A stretch of 64,000 nucleotides of DNA from an uncultured Saprospiraceae bacterium (lineage in GTDB: Bacteria; Bacteroidota; Bacteroidia; Chitinophagales; Saprospiraceae). A model generated the notes under the pieces. It was not told where the DNA came from. It saw nothing but the letters and a program-made list of their open reading frames with translations, and ran no database searches. The first letter of the stretch is position 1; the number at the start of each line of letters is the position of its first letter. Made by a program: the position numbers and the translations under genes. Below are positions 9,301 through 17,770 of the stretch, one piece after another. Location: NCBI GenBank assembly GCA_937921825.1, contig CAKZVK010000005.1:28385-92384 (forward strand), given 5' to 3'.

Positions 9301-11257
9301 AACCAGTGAAATCTGCTACATTCTGACCAATGAATAATCCTTGGAAAGAAGATTCGAAAGCTAAGTGCCAGATTACACAAGTTTCGCCTACTTTAGGATC
9401 TAATCTCAATGGAGGATTTCCAGGAAGAGCTATGATATTACCGTTCGTATCAGTAATTACCCATCTGCTAAATTGTCCAGCATTTCCAGTAAGATTGATA
9501 TCAATAGGCTCAGAGACAACACCTTCTATACAAATATCGAAGTTTGATCCGAAGCTTGAGTTGATTGTTCCTCCTCTTGCTAATTCTTTTTCTATTATCA
9601 CTGAGTTAGAAACACCAAAACAGAATCCATCTAGGTTATTTATATTTCCACCATTCGTAAGTCCTGATAAAGTGTTTATCCAGCTTACATTGTAGAATGC
9701 ATATCTACCTGGAGTAAGACCAGCAAAATCATAAGGTATACTTGGGTTGCTATCTATAATGTTTCCATTACTATCCGCAAGCACTATTTGAGAATTACTT
9801 CCCTGTGCACCATTCAGTTGTATATCTATAACATTAGAAGTACCATTTCCTTCACAAAGATTAATGAAGGTTACACCATTACTGGCAAGTACACCTGCAT
9901 TCACTCCCATCTTAGTTACTGTAATAGGGTTAGAAAGTGATAAGCACGTTCCCGATAAGTTATTTGCATTACTACCTATAGCCAGCCCTCCTATATTACC
10001 TTGATAAGCAAGGTGCCATATGATACATTGTGTAGCGGAGTAGCTTGATAAATCAAATGGTGGTGCAGTTGGTAGACCAATAATGTTACCGTTTGTGTCT
10101 GTAATTAACCATCTGCCTATACCTTCAGACCCCGTAAGATCTACATCGATTAGGTTGCTACCGTGTGCACAGATTTCAGTTCCATTCGGAGAATTAATTG
10201 TCCCACCTGATACAGTGTATCTGTCTACTTGTACCGGATTGGATAGGTCAAAACATCCTTGGATGTCAGCCGCATTAGCTCCAACAGTTAATCCAGTTAA
10301 AGCTCCATCAAAACTAGCATGCCATATTAAACATACACCAGTGCCTGCGCCATCAAGATCAAAGGGTGGATTTCCACCTGGTAGAGCTAGGATAGTTCCA
10401 TCACTATCAGTGATTATGTATGCGCCGCTTGGACCTTGATTGCCAGAAAGAACAACATTTACGTTTGCTCCATTCCCAGTGCCTACACAAACTGAAGTAC
10501 TAGTTCCTCCACCGTTAAGTGTTAGAGAACCACCATCTATGACAGTACCGCAAGAAGATTCAATTTTTATTTCATCTACATCCCATGCATTGACTAGAGC
10601 TCCATTTCCAACTAGGCAGTATCCGATAAATTCGAAAGTAAATACTGCTGGTTCTGAAACTGTAAATGCCGGTTCATTTAAGAAACTGAAAGACTCAAGA
10701 GTCCAATCATTAGTTGTTGTATTTCCTGCAGATCTCCACACTTCTACACCATCCTTCAATACTCTAACACCATATAATGTTGGGTAATTGTTAGGACCTG
10801 AAGGACCATCTATCCAATTGTAGTTAGCTGGTGCTTGCTCATGAAATGATAAGTTACTAAGAGTTCCAGTACCTTCTGATCCTGGAGTAACCTGTACATC
10901 TATTTTCAAAGATCTCATATGCCCAGCAGGATATGTGCAACTCATGACCGAACTTACACAGACACCTGAAGAGCCATTAATACCTTCAGTACAAGAGTGA
11001 GGATTTCTTAATGGTTCATCTCTGTAGACTCCCGCAGAACTCATCTGAAGACAAGTTGTTGAGTTCGTCACAATTGGGGTAAACTCTGAGTAGTCGTAAT
11101 TGGTCTGTAGAGTTTCATAGGCGCTACAAGCGTCCATGTTAAAACATAAGTTAGATGTAGAGAAATCACCATTGACAGGTGGATTCTCAGCATATCCAAC
11201 TAGAGAAAAACTGACTAGAGCTAAAAAGCATAAAGAAGAAAATAATTGCTTTAGCAT
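6389..11257 (-). CDS. Giant secreted repeat protein with T9SS sorting domain
   Basis: This is a 1622-residue exported protein, probably a surface structural protein or adhesin; I recognise no named family for its repeats. The ATG at 11257 is chosen because it starts a good signal peptide (MLKQLFSSLCFLALVSFSLVGYA); an earlier in-frame ATG at 11344 would put 29 non-signal residues in front. Domain order: signal peptide; a Cys-containing domain A of about 210 residues; eight repeats (R1-R8) of about 107 residues; a second copy of domain A (A', about 7340-7972); two more repeats (R9, R10); and a C-terminal sorting domain beginning FSIYPNPSNN. Each repeat contains a core like ITDxxGNIIxLP, then a Gly-rich turn, then GCFxLSNxITV. 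A and A' share phrases such as SGPNNYPT, YGxRVL and PHSCT. A TACATTTG element lies 75 nt upstream, and the gene ends at the hairpin at 6336. Confidence 0.88.
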   Translation of the reverse strand: MLKQLFSSLCFLALVSFSLVGYAENPPVNGDFSTSNLCFNMDACSAYETLQTNYDYSEFTPIVTNSTTCLQMSSAGVYRDEPLRNPHSCTEGINGSSGVCVSSVMSCTYPAGHMRSLKIDVQVTPGSEGTGTLSNLSFHEQAPANYNWIDGPSGPNNYPTLYGVRVLKDGVEVWRSAGNTTTNDWTLESFSFLNEPAFTVSEPAVFTFEFIGYCLVGNGALVNAWDVDEIKIESSCGTVIDGGSLTLNGGGTSTSVCVGTGNGANVNVVLSGNQGPSGAYIITDSDGTILALPGGNPPFDLDGAGTGVCLIWHASFDGALTGLTVGANAADIQGCFDLSNPVQVDRYTVSGGTINSPNGTEICAHGSNLIDVDLTGSEGIGRWLITDTNGNIIGLPTAPPFDLSSYSATQCIIWHLAYQGNIGGLAIGSNANNLSGTCLSLSNPITVTKMGVNAGVLASNGVTFINLCEGNGTSNVIDIQLNGAQGSNSQIVLADSNGNIIDSNPSIPYDFAGLTPGRYAFYNVSWINTLSGLTNGGNINNLDGFCFGVSNSVIIEKELARGGTINSSFGSNFDICIEGVVSEPIDINLTGNAGQFSRWVITDTNGNIIALPGNPPLRLDPKVGETCVIWHLAFESSFQGLFIGQNVADFTGCYGFSNSITVTKRSSSGGTITSNGGFTFLDICGVTGNQQVSVDIFNNFGNNSQYIVSDQNGNIIALSSSPNIDFSSYGNGSYNITHVAYHSGISGLTIGGNIGNVTGDCIDFSNDIVVNKYNPVGGSITSPSGGSISVCNDGVDDMINVTVSGNSGGFNRWVVTDTNGNIIGLPNSAPFSFEGYPDGTCLLWNLSYENGIGGLTLGGNANNFTGCFALSNSITINKQSLSAGSVNINGQTSASVCLEDNISDVLTVTHSGQNAPNGTFVITDDQGNILNVTSDPTIDFGNAGTGVCRVYFVGYDNITGLAAGGSIGSLSGCFALSNFVTVFRSQSSGGQLTGDGGFTEFSVCVGDGFSDLVNVNLFGSNTAGTDQYVITDSDGNILALPTAPPFDFDNAGTGVCLIWNINYGGAITGLSVGANVANLSGCFDLSNAITVNRYDFDSSASSSTIVYNMDNCSALTGSTQFDYNEFTPIISNSPSCTQLSAGNFYRNDPVNYPHSCTQGVGGTSAVCVSSYDNCTYEANNPHSLRFDVTVTPSGNGTATLNTVSFYEAAPLNFQWIGGTSGPNNYPTQYGIRVLRDGTEVFRQVGIATTATYSLENFDFSSNPAFTVSSSSVFSFELLGYCLAGVNGASASAWDIDDLRITSNCSGGLNGGDLTINGGNGGTSIELCTDDGIDDFVSVNLLNASGPNMAYVITDSDGVILALPPAQPFNFEGAGEGVCLIWNLSFISGLQGASVGLNANDLQGCYSLSNPISVTRLTGDDCTAPRISAGFISSTQGLTETDICVNDGVADMVDVQIEGNDAESSAWIITDANQMIIDIPTAFPYDFEGSAIGNAYIYHIAYNGTLENMSLGNTIDMITGDYGLSNSIAVNKTNCAVQSSNVDYPADFSIYPNPSNNLITLMNDVPSKFGSTAFIYNAYGQVVGTYTIQGQSIQVNVANYTEGFYYIKMIAGKNEITRSFMKI
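7975..10535 (-). repeat. Eight tandem ~320-bp coding repeats (R1-R8)
   Basis: The array encodes eight consecutive copies of a domain of about 107 residues, starting near 10535, 10200, 9900, 9580, 9260, 8935, 8615 and 8295 (approximate, read from the repeated ITDxxGNI and LSNxITV phrases). Copies are diverged, not identical. R3, R5 and R7 depart from the others in the Cys/Trp core (CxIW replaced). Two further copies, R9 and R10, lie at about 7000-7335 and 6655-6995, after the second A domain. Confidence 0.85.
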
Positions 11258-11332
11258 GTTAAGTATTTGATTATGAGTTATTTGTGTAAAATACATTGAG
11301 TGCAAGCTAAAATAGGAATTGCCACTATCTAG

Positions 11333-11340
11333 CAAATGTA
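11333..11340 (-). promoter_or_regulatory. TAnnTTTG element of the giant repeat gene
   Basis: Read on the minus strand this is TACATTTG, an exact match to the Bacteroidota -7 consensus, 75 nt before the chosen ATG at 11257. No clear -33 TTTG is seen, so it is a candidate only. Confidence 0.4.
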
Positions 11341-11597
11341 GCATTGTTTTTCAGATATTTATATATTACATTAAAAAATATATAAACAAGCTGCATACAA
11401 ACTACTATCCCGCATTCATACAAAAGTACGAGTTGAATAGTAATTCAAAGAATATCCAATTCCATTTTAGCACCTTTCCATATGTTAAAGAATTTTATAT
11501 CTATTAAGTATCTAGCTATTAGAGCTTAACATATATTGTATATGTTTAATGTGCTATTGGTTCCCTGACATTCCAGTAAGACATTAAGTCTATTCAT

Positions 11598-11630
11598 TTT
11601 GACGATACTCAGTTTCTGGTTGTATCTTTC
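11598..11630 (+). promoter_or_regulatory. Candidate promoter of the S46 peptidase gene
   Basis: TTTG at 11598-11601 and TATCTTTC at 11623-11630 are separated by 21 nt. They match the -33 TTTG and -7 TAnnTTTG pattern with one mismatch at the last base. The ATG at 11659 follows 28 nt later, which also favours that ATG over the in-frame TTG at 11599, because the latter would overlap the promoter. Confidence 0.4.
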
Positions 11631-11658
11631 AAGTCTCTTATTCTTAAACAAACTAGAT

Positions 11659-13743
11659 ATGATCTTACAAAAAATTGTATTGCTTCTTTCCTTCATTTGG
11701 TTAGTGAGTTCTGGACTGATAGCTCAAGAGAGCCAAAAGACTAATCCTTTTGATTTCGGACGGATGTGGACTTTTGAGCAAGCACCTACAGAATGGTTTA
11801 ATGAGACCTATGACATGAATGCTGACCAAGCTTGGTTTGATGATGTTAGAAAATCAGCACTTAAGTTTGCCTCATGGTGCTCAGCCTCCTTTGTGTCTCC
11901 CAATGGACTGATAATGACAAACCACCACTGTTCTAGAGATGTTTCAATCGCTGCACAGAATGATGGAGAGAACTTCGACGATAATGGATTCTATGCACAA
12001 GAGCAATCAGACGAAAGAAGAGTCAATGAAGTCTTCGTAGAACAACTCATTATGGTTGAAAATATTACGGATGAAGTTCTGACAGCAAAAAGTACTGCAG
12101 ATAGTGACGCTGCTGCTGTAGAGATGGAGCAAAAGACTTTAGAAGCAATAAAGGCTAGATATGCCGCCAAAGCAGATTGGAAAGATCTACGGTTACAAAC
12201 TGTATCATTCTACTCAGGGGGTAAGTATTCTTTATACGGGTACAAGAAATTCACAGATATAAGATTGGTACTTATCCCAGAGAATGATCTAGGATTTTAT
12301 GGTGGTGATCCAGATAACTTCACTTACCCAAGATACAATCTAGATTGTACCTTTTGGAGAGCTTATGATGATGAGGGCAAGCCGCTAGATACTTCCGAGA
12401 ATTATTATAAATTCAATATAGATGGGATAGAAGAAGGTACACCAGTTTTTGTAGTTGGTAATCCGGGTAGAACAGAACGGTATAGAACTATCGCACAATT
12501 AGAATTTGATAGAGATTATAGATTTAAGCATCTTCTGAAGTGGTTAACTAATAGAAGGGATCTCATGCAAAGTGAGTATGACCTGATGACTCAGGATCCT
12601 TCTAAGACGAGAGAAGCACAAGATGTCTTGTCTACTATAAATAATCTATCCAATTCAATAAAAGCTTATAATGGAATAATGGGTGGCTTACATAACCCAA
12701 AGCTCATGGGTAGGAAGTCTTTGATGGAACAAGAAATTAAATCTAATTCTGAGGGATTAACTTATTGGGACGATCTGGACAAAGAATATGATAACCTCGA
12801 ACCCCATGCCTGGGCTGTTAACTTATTGGGGGCTTCTTCACTACGAGGAAATGTACTTCTACTAATGCATGAAAGTCAGAAGCTTTTGAATATGATAAAT
12901 TCTGAGGCGGAAGAAGAAGAAATCAATACAGCAAAGGAAAGTTTAGTAGCTCTGAGCAGTAGTGTGAACACTGATAAAGACAAGGTCCTAATTAGGTTAC
13001 TGCTAGATGAAATTAAAGAGGAGATATATCCCGGAGATAATACTCTACAGAGATTACTTGATGGAAAAAGTATAGAGGGTTTTGTTTCACATCTATTTAA
13101 TGAGTCTAAACTATTAAAGTCTGAGTCAGATGCAAAAAAGCTAACGCAGAAGAACAAGAAATACAAGAAATCAAAAGATCCTCTTTTGGTAGCAGCGAAT
13201 GTGTTGATTTCAAGGTATGCTGAAGCCAGCTCTGCCTTTCAGTCTTCTTCCCCTTATAGAAAGTCTTTAGAATCAAAGATTGCAAATCAAGCCTTCAATG
13301 TCATAGGATCTTCTCTCCCACCCGATGCCACTTTTACATTAAGGATAAGTGATGGTGTCGTGAAAGGTTATGAATATAATGGGACTGTAGCTCCTATTAA
13401 TACCACCTATTTTGGACTATATGATAGACATTACGCCAATGATAAAAAGTTCCCTTGGTCTTTACCAGAAAAGTGGACCAACCCTCCATTCGAGTTACTG
13501 CAATCACCTTTGAATTTTGTCTCTACCAATGATATCATTGGAGGAAATTCGGGCAGTGCTATAATCAATAAAAATGGAGAAGCAGTCGGTTTAATTTTCG
13601 ATGGCAATATCGAATCATTGCCAGGTAACTTTATCTTCGATGAAGAGCACAATAGATCAGTCTCGGTGCATGCAGGCGGAATCTATGCTGCAATGAAGTA
13701 CATCTACAAAGCGGACAGAATAGTAAAAGAATTACTGCCCTAG
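11659..13743 (+). CDS. S46 family dipeptidyl peptidase, DPP7-like
   Basis: This is a serine exopeptidase of family S46, which removes dipeptides from the N-termini of oligopeptides in the periplasm or at the cell surface. The 694-residue protein starts with a signal peptide (MILQKIVLLLSFIWLVSSGLIAQ). The catalytic His is in TNHHCSRD (about residue 87) and the nucleophile is the Ser of GGNSGSAI (residue 631). Just after it comes FDGN; as I recall the family, DPP7-type enzymes (hydrophobic P1) have Gly here and DPP11-type enzymes (Asp/Glu P1) have Arg, so a DPP7-like preference is inferred. Length is normal. The ATG at 11659 is preferred to an in-frame TTG 60 nt upstream because it gives a clean signal peptide. 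Confidence 0.92.
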   Translation: MILQKIVLLLSFIWLVSSGLIAQESQKTNPFDFGRMWTFEQAPTEWFNETYDMNADQAWFDDVRKSALKFASWCSASFVSPNGLIMTNHHCSRDVSIAAQNDGENFDDNGFYAQEQSDERRVNEVFVEQLIMVENITDEVLTAKSTADSDAAAVEMEQKTLEAIKARYAAKADWKDLRLQTVSFYSGGKYSLYGYKKFTDIRLVLIPENDLGFYGGDPDNFTYPRYNLDCTFWRAYDDEGKPLDTSENYYKFNIDGIEEGTPVFVVGNPGRTERYRTIAQLEFDRDYRFKHLLKWLTNRRDLMQSEYDLMTQDPSKTREAQDVLSTINNLSNSIKAYNGIMGGLHNPKLMGRKSLMEQEIKSNSEGLTYWDDLDKEYDNLEPHAWAVNLLGASSLRGNVLLLMHESQKLLNMINSEAEEEEINTAKESLVALSSSVNTDKDKVLIRLLLDEIKEEIYPGDNTLQRLLDGKSIEGFVSHLFNESKLLKSESDAKKLTQKNKKYKKSKDPLLVAANVLISRYAEASSAFQSSSPYRKSLESKIANQAFNVIGSSLPPDATFTLRISDGVVKGYEYNGTVAPINTTYFGLYDRHYANDKKFPWSLPEKWTNPPFELLQSPLNFVSTNDIIGGNSGSAIINKNGEAVGLIFDGNIESLPGNFIFDEEHNRSVSVHAGGIYAAMKYIYKADRIVKELLP

Positions 13744-13760
13744 TCATAATTATACACAAT

Positions 13761-13800
13761 AAAAAAGAGGCTGTACTCATACGAGTACAGCCTCCTTTTT
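13761..13800. terminator. Bidirectional intrinsic terminator
   Basis: A 12-bp stem (GAGGCTGTACTC at 13767-13778 with its complement at 13783-13794) has a 4-nt loop and is flanked by AAAAAA on the left and CTTTTT on the right. It serves the S46 peptidase gene (+) and dnaK (-). Confidence 0.9.
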
Positions 13801-13821
13801 ATTTAAAGTCGAGAAGTTATG

Positions 13822-15738
13822 TTACTTATCGTCTACCTCTTCGAATTCTACATCTGTAACTTCTTCATCTCCTTTATTATTATTTGAATCTGCTTGAGCA
13901 TTCTCTGCTCCTGCATCTCCTTGTGTTCCTGCTTCTTGGCTAGCTGCATAGATATCTTGACTTGCTGCTTGCCATGCAGTATTCATCTTTTCCATAGCAC
14001 TATCTATTGCACCTATGTCTTGCATCTTATGTGCTTCTTTGAGTTCAGCAAGTGCCGAGTCTATAGCTCCTTTCTTATCCTCAGGGATCTTATCACCGTA
14101 CTCTTTCATTTGCTTTTCCGTTTGGAAAATTAAAGAGTCTGCGGAGTTGATCTTATCTATTTTCTCTTTAGCAGCTTTATCAGAGTCTGCATTAGCAGCC
14201 GCTTCTGCCTTCATCTTTTCTATCTCTTCTTTAGATAATCCAGTAGAGGCTTCTATTCTGATATTTTGCTCTTTTCCTGTGCCTTTATCTTTAGCAGATA
14301 CATTCAGTATACCATTGGCATCCATATCAAAGCTGACCTCTATCTGAGGAACACCTCTAGGTGCAGGAGGTATACCATCAAGGATGAATCTTCCTACAGC
14401 TCTGTTATCTTTTGCCATAGGTCTCTCGCCTTGTAGGATGTGTATCTCTACACTTGGCTGGTTATCAGCTGCAGTAGAATATACTTTTGACTTCTTGGTC
14501 GGTATAGTAGAGTTAGATTCTATGACGACATCGTAGACACCACCCATAGTTTCTATTCCTAGAGATAAAGGTGTAACATCTAACAGAAGTACATCCTGTA
14601 CATCTCCACTTAGTACCCCACCTTGGATGCTTGCTCCTACAGCAACTACCTCATCAGGGTTTACACTTTTGTTAGGCTTCTTACCAAAGAACTTCTCTAC
14701 AGCTTCTTGAATCTTAGGGATTCTTGTAGAACCACCAACCAAGATAATCTCATCTATATCAGACTTAGAAAGACCTGCATCTTTCAGTGCTTCCTGACAA
14801 GGTGCTAATGTTCTCTCTACAAGTGAATCAGATAACTGCTCAAACTTTGACCTAGTCAGCTTGAGTACCAAGTGCTTAGGCACTCCATCTACAGCAGTGA
14901 CATAAGGCAAGTTGATATCTGTCTCAGTTGAAGACGATAATTCTATTTTTGCTTTCTCTGCAGCATCCTTTAGTCTTTGTAAAGCCATTGGATCCTTTCT
15001 TAGATCCATGTTCTCTTGCTTGATAAATTCTTCTGCCAGGTGATCAATGATAACTTGGTCAAAATCATCACCACCTAAATGTGTATCACCATTCGTAGAC
15101 TTTACTTCGAATACGCCATCTCCTAATTCTAGGATAGAAACATCGAATGTTCCACCACCAAGGTCATATACTGCTATAGTAGCATCTTGATCTTTCTTCT
15201 CCAGTCCATAAGCAAGTGCAGCAGCTGTAGGCTCATTTATTATTCTCTGGACATTTAGGCCTGCAATTTCTCCAGCTTCTTTAGTGGCTTGTCTTTGTGA
15301 ATCATTGAAGTAAGCAGGAACAGTTACTACTGCATCAGTCACTTCAGTGCCTAGGAACTCCTCGGCTGTTTTCTTCATTTTTTGAAGAATCATGGCTGAG
15401 ATTTCCTGCGCAGTGTACTGCCTATCATCTATGCCAATTCTGACGGTGTTATTATCACCTTTTACCACTTTATAAGTACTTCTGCTGATTTCTTTAGACA
15501 CTTCATCGAATCTGTGTCCCATGAATCTCTTCACAGAAGATACTGTCCTAGTTGGATTAGTAATGGCTTGTCTCTTTGCAGGGTCTCCGACTTTTCTTTC
15601 TCCATTGTCTAAGAATGCAACCACAGATGGTGTAGTTCTTTTTCCTTCTTCATTTGGAATAACTACTGGTTCGTTACCTTCCATTACGGCGACAACTGAA
15701 TTCGTTGTTCCTAGGTCTATTCCTATTATTTTACCCAT
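13822..15738 (-). CDS. dnaK: Chaperone protein DnaK (Hsp70)
   Basis: This is the ATP-dependent Hsp70 chaperone that binds exposed hydrophobic segments of client proteins, working with DnaJ and GrpE. It is full length at 638 residues. The N-terminal ATPase domain starts [13 protein letters not shown], with [13 protein letters not shown] and [13 protein letters not shown] further on. The substrate-binding domain contains [17 protein letters not shown]. The helical lid is followed by a flexible Gln/Asn/Gly-rich stretch and an acidic end ([14 protein letters not shown]), the usual DnaK C-terminus. No dnaJ or grpE gene is adjacent. The upstream gap carries inverted repeats that may be regulatory. 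Confidence 0.98.
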   Translation of the reverse strand: MGKIIGIDLGTTNSVVAVMEGNEPVVIPNEEGKRTTPSVVAFLDNGERKVGDPAKRQAITNPTRTVSSVKRFMGHRFDEVSKEISRSTYKVVKGDNNTVRIGIDDRQYTAQEISAMILQKMKKTAEEFLGTEVTDAVVTVPAYFNDSQRQATKEAGEIAGLNVQRIINEPTAAALAYGLEKKDQDATIAVYDLGGGTFDVSILELGDGVFEVKSTNGDTHLGGDDFDQVIIDHLAEEFIKQENMDLRKDPMALQRLKDAAEKAKIELSSSTETDINLPYVTAVDGVPKHLVLKLTRSKFEQLSDSLVERTLAPCQEALKDAGLSKSDIDEIILVGGSTRIPKIQEAVEKFFGKKPNKSVNPDEVVAVGASIQGGVLSGDVQDVLLLDVTPLSLGIETMGGVYDVVIESNSTIPTKKSKVYSTAADNQPSVEIHILQGERPMAKDNRAVGRFILDGIPPAPRGVPQIEVSFDMDANGILNVSAKDKGTGKEQNIRIEASTGLSKEEIEKMKAEAAANADSDKAAKEKIDKINSADSLIFQTEKQMKEYGDKIPEDKKGAIDSALAELKEAHKMQDIGAIDSAMEKMNTAWQAASQDIYAASQEAGTQGDAGAENAQADSNNNKGDEEVTDVEFEEVDDK

Positions 15739-15885
15739 ATTAATTGTTGTGTTTAAGATTTAGAACATTAATGTCTAATCAAAGGATGTGCCTTTTGAAA
15801 AATGTGACAATATGCTATGAATTACCTAGTGTCAGACTGACAAAAGATATAGAAATGAATTTAAATATGACTTTTTGTCACATAT
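15739..15885 (-). promoter_or_regulatory. dnaK upstream region with inverted repeats
   Basis: The 147-nt gap before dnaK has a 13-nt palindrome, TGTCAGACTGACA, at 15830-15842. It also has a matched inverted pair, ATGTGACAA at 15802-15810 and TTGTCACAT at 15874-15882. No CIRCE element (TTAGCACTC-N9-GAGTGCTAA) is present. The repeats could be operators for heat-shock control or could be chance in AT-rich DNA. Confidence 0.3.
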
Positions 15886-16869
15886 TTAGTTCGTGAAGTT
15901 GAGGTCTCTAGTGATTGAGCTGTTGACCAGACTGTCCAAAGTTCCTGGTGTAATGCCAACACCATCAAGTCTTGTTGTGAATCTTGAGGCGAATATGCCT
16001 CTTCCTTCAGAAAGGTTAGTATACGTTGGGATGTCCTGAGTAGAAGTGATACCTAGGTTTGCTTGGCCTACCCTGATATAGTCTAATAATTGGTTATTGC
16101 CACCTTCTACTATAATATCAAAACCTATAAATCGTCTTTCCATATCATCAACTACGGGAATATTTTCCTCTAAGAAAGTTAGAAAGCGTCTGCCCTCCTG
16201 ACGATACTTAGTATCATTAAGATTTTCAGCCAATGGCCACTCTAAATATCTATCTTCAAATGACTCTCCTGGCATCCTTTCGACATAGTTGATTCCTACC
16301 GAGAGGTTATAAAGTACAGCATTTCTAGCACTACCCCAACTAAAATTCGTACCCATATTAGTTTGAAAATCTAGTTTGGCAGTGATAGACTGCGGATTAG
16401 GGATTATAAACCTTGCTTCGCCCACGATTGTAGTAGTTGCTGTCACTAGGTCAAATCCTTCTCCTCTATTTATCTGTAAAGTGTATTCATGCGCATCATT
16501 AATGGTGATGTCTGACGTCGCTATTTTGTATAAGTAATTTGGTTCTCTAGCAAAGGCACCTTCATCTCTTGGGAAGCCTTCTACATTTCCATCTACTCTT
16601 TCTAAAGGGTAGATTTCACCAGTTTCTTCATCTAAAATTTCAACTATGAGTGAATTGTCATAGTACAATGAGTCTACTTCATTTGCCAGGACTAAGGCCG
16701 AAGTAGTCGCATCTACAAAGGCTCGTTCCACTCTTATGTACTGTTCCGAATCGGATTGTGATAGAAACCCGTACACTATAGGGATATCCTTAGGATCTTC
16801 AATAACATTCAGATCATTATTACATCCAGTAATAGCTAAGAGTACGATTAAACCTAGTATAAATCTCAT
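15886..16869 (-). CDS. DUF4249 family lipoprotein
   Basis: This is a predicted outer-membrane-associated lipoprotein of the DUF4249 family, common in Bacteroidota. The signal peptide ends in the lipobox LLAITGC (MRFILGLIVLLAITGCNND). The family phrase IPIVYGFLSQSDSEQYIRV follows shortly after and is typical of DUF4249, where proteins propose their own 'demand' β-sheet near the N-terminus. Length is 327 residues. DUF4249 genes usually sit beside a TonB-dependent receptor, but none is present here, so this copy is an orphan. Function is unknown. A perfect TACTTTTG element ends only 4 nt before the ATG. Confidence 0.8.
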   Translation of the reverse strand: MRFILGLIVLLAITGCNNDLNVIEDPKDIPIVYGFLSQSDSEQYIRVERAFVDATTSALVLANEVDSLYYDNSLIVEILDEETGEIYPLERVDGNVEGFPRDEGAFAREPNYLYKIATSDITINDAHEYTLQINRGEGFDLVTATTTIVGEARFIIPNPQSITAKLDFQTNMGTNFSWGSARNAVLYNLSVGINYVERMPGESFEDRYLEWPLAENLNDTKYRQEGRRFLTFLEENIPVVDDMERRFIGFDIIVEGGNNQLLDYIRVGQANLGITSTQDIPTYTNLSEGRGIFASRFTTRLDGVGITPGTLDSLVNSSITRDLNFTN

Positions 16870-16873
16870 GCCG

Positions 16874-16881
16874 CAAAAGTA
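16874..16881 (-). promoter_or_regulatory. TAnnTTTG element 4 nt before a start codon
   Basis: On the minus strand this reads TACTTTTG, followed by CGGC and then the ATG of the DUF4249 gene. If transcription starts about 5-8 nt after the element, as in characterised Bacteroidota promoters, the mRNA would begin at or just within the start codon. Confidence 0.45.
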
Positions 16882-16951
16882 ACCTAAATAATAAATATGG
16901 ATATTTAATTAGACCTTTTTATATCTTGCCAGCAAACTAAACTATCTTCTA

Positions 16952-17770
16952 ATGTCGGCAGTCAGTAAAGACGCAAAACGAATGACCACTCACATCCTCA
17001 AAAGGATGAAAGATGCTGGTGAGAAAATAAGTATGCTTACAGCCTATGATTTCAGTATGGCTAAGATTATAGATGATGCTGGAGTAGACGTCATACTCGT
17101 AGGAGATTCTGCATCCAATGTGATGGCTGGGCATGAAACCACTCTCCCGATTACCCTAGACCAAATGATCTATCATGCCTGTTCTGTCATTAGAGCGGTC
17201 AAGAAGTCCTTAGTCGTCGTTGATCTACCCTTTGGGTCTTATCAGGGTAACTCTGAGAAGGCTCTTAATTCGGCTATCAGAATAATGAAAGAATCTGGTG
17301 CACATGCTGTCAAGCTAGAGGGAGGCGAAGAAGTCTTGGAATCAGTCAAACGTATAATTTCAGCAGGTGTACCTGTGATGGGCCATCTGGGATTGATTCC
17401 TCAGTCTATATACAAGTTTGGTACCTATACGGTCAGAGCCAAAGAAGACTTAGAAGCGACTCAGCTAAAGAAGGATGCCAAGCTGCTAGAAGAAGCAGGT
17501 GTATTCGGCATAGTAATGGAAAAAATTCCGGCCAAGCTGGCAACTGAGGTTACTAAGTCCATAGGCATACCCACTATAGGAATCGGCGCTGGTGGTGGAA
17601 CAGATGGACAAGTTCTAGTTAGTCATGATCTCTTTGGTATCTCCAAAGATTTCAACCCGCGTTTCCTCAGGAGATATCTTAATCTCTACGATGATATGAA
17701 GGGCGCCGTCGAGCATTATATCAAGGATGTAAAGTCCTCAGACTTCCCTAACGAGAAGGAACAGTATTGA
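16952..17770 (+). CDS. panB: 3-methyl-2-oxobutanoate hydroxymethyltransferase
   Basis: PanB transfers a hydroxymethyl group from 5,10-methylenetetrahydrofolate to 2-oxoisovalerate, giving ketopantoate, the first committed step of pantothenate and coenzyme A synthesis. Family motifs are clear: [37 protein letters not shown] (substrate and Mg-binding Asp residues), [20 protein letters not shown] and [14 protein letters not shown]. At 272 residues it is full length. The stop codon TGA shares its last base with the ATG of mltG, so the two genes are translationally coupled or at least co-transcribed. The remaining pan genes are not in the window. Confidence 0.97.
   Translation: MSAVSKDAKRMTTHILKRMKDAGEKISMLTAYDFSMAKIIDDAGVDVILVGDSASNVMAGHETTLPITLDQMIYHACSVIRAVKKSLVVVDLPFGSYQGNSEKALNSAIRIMKESGAHAVKLEGGEEVLESVKRIISAGVPVMGHLGLIPQSIYKFGTYTVRAKEDLEATQLKKDAKLLEEAGVFGIVMEKIPAKLATEVTKSIGIPTIGIGAGGGTDGQVLVSHDLFGISKDFNPRFLRRYLNLYDDMKGAVEHYIKDVKSSDFPNEKEQY

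Larger units (their letters stand above)
11258..11658. other. Divergent intergenic region, 401 bp
   Basis: This AT-rich gap separates the start of the giant repeat gene (-) from that of the S46 peptidase (+). It holds a promoter-like element for each side (11333-11340 and 11598-11630). I see no credible gene, RNA or repeat in it. Confidence 0.7.

Noticed and set aside
8739..10787. Plus-strand open frames of 60-120 codons inside the giant repeat gene
   Set aside because: They recur with the coding repeat on the other strand, have no family motifs and reflect codon bias of the minus-strand gene.
11319..11507. A 62-codon plus-strand frame upstream of the S46 gene
   Set aside because: Low-complexity Asn/Tyr/Lys-rich translation of AT-rich DNA overlapping the giant gene's promoter; no signal of a real protein.
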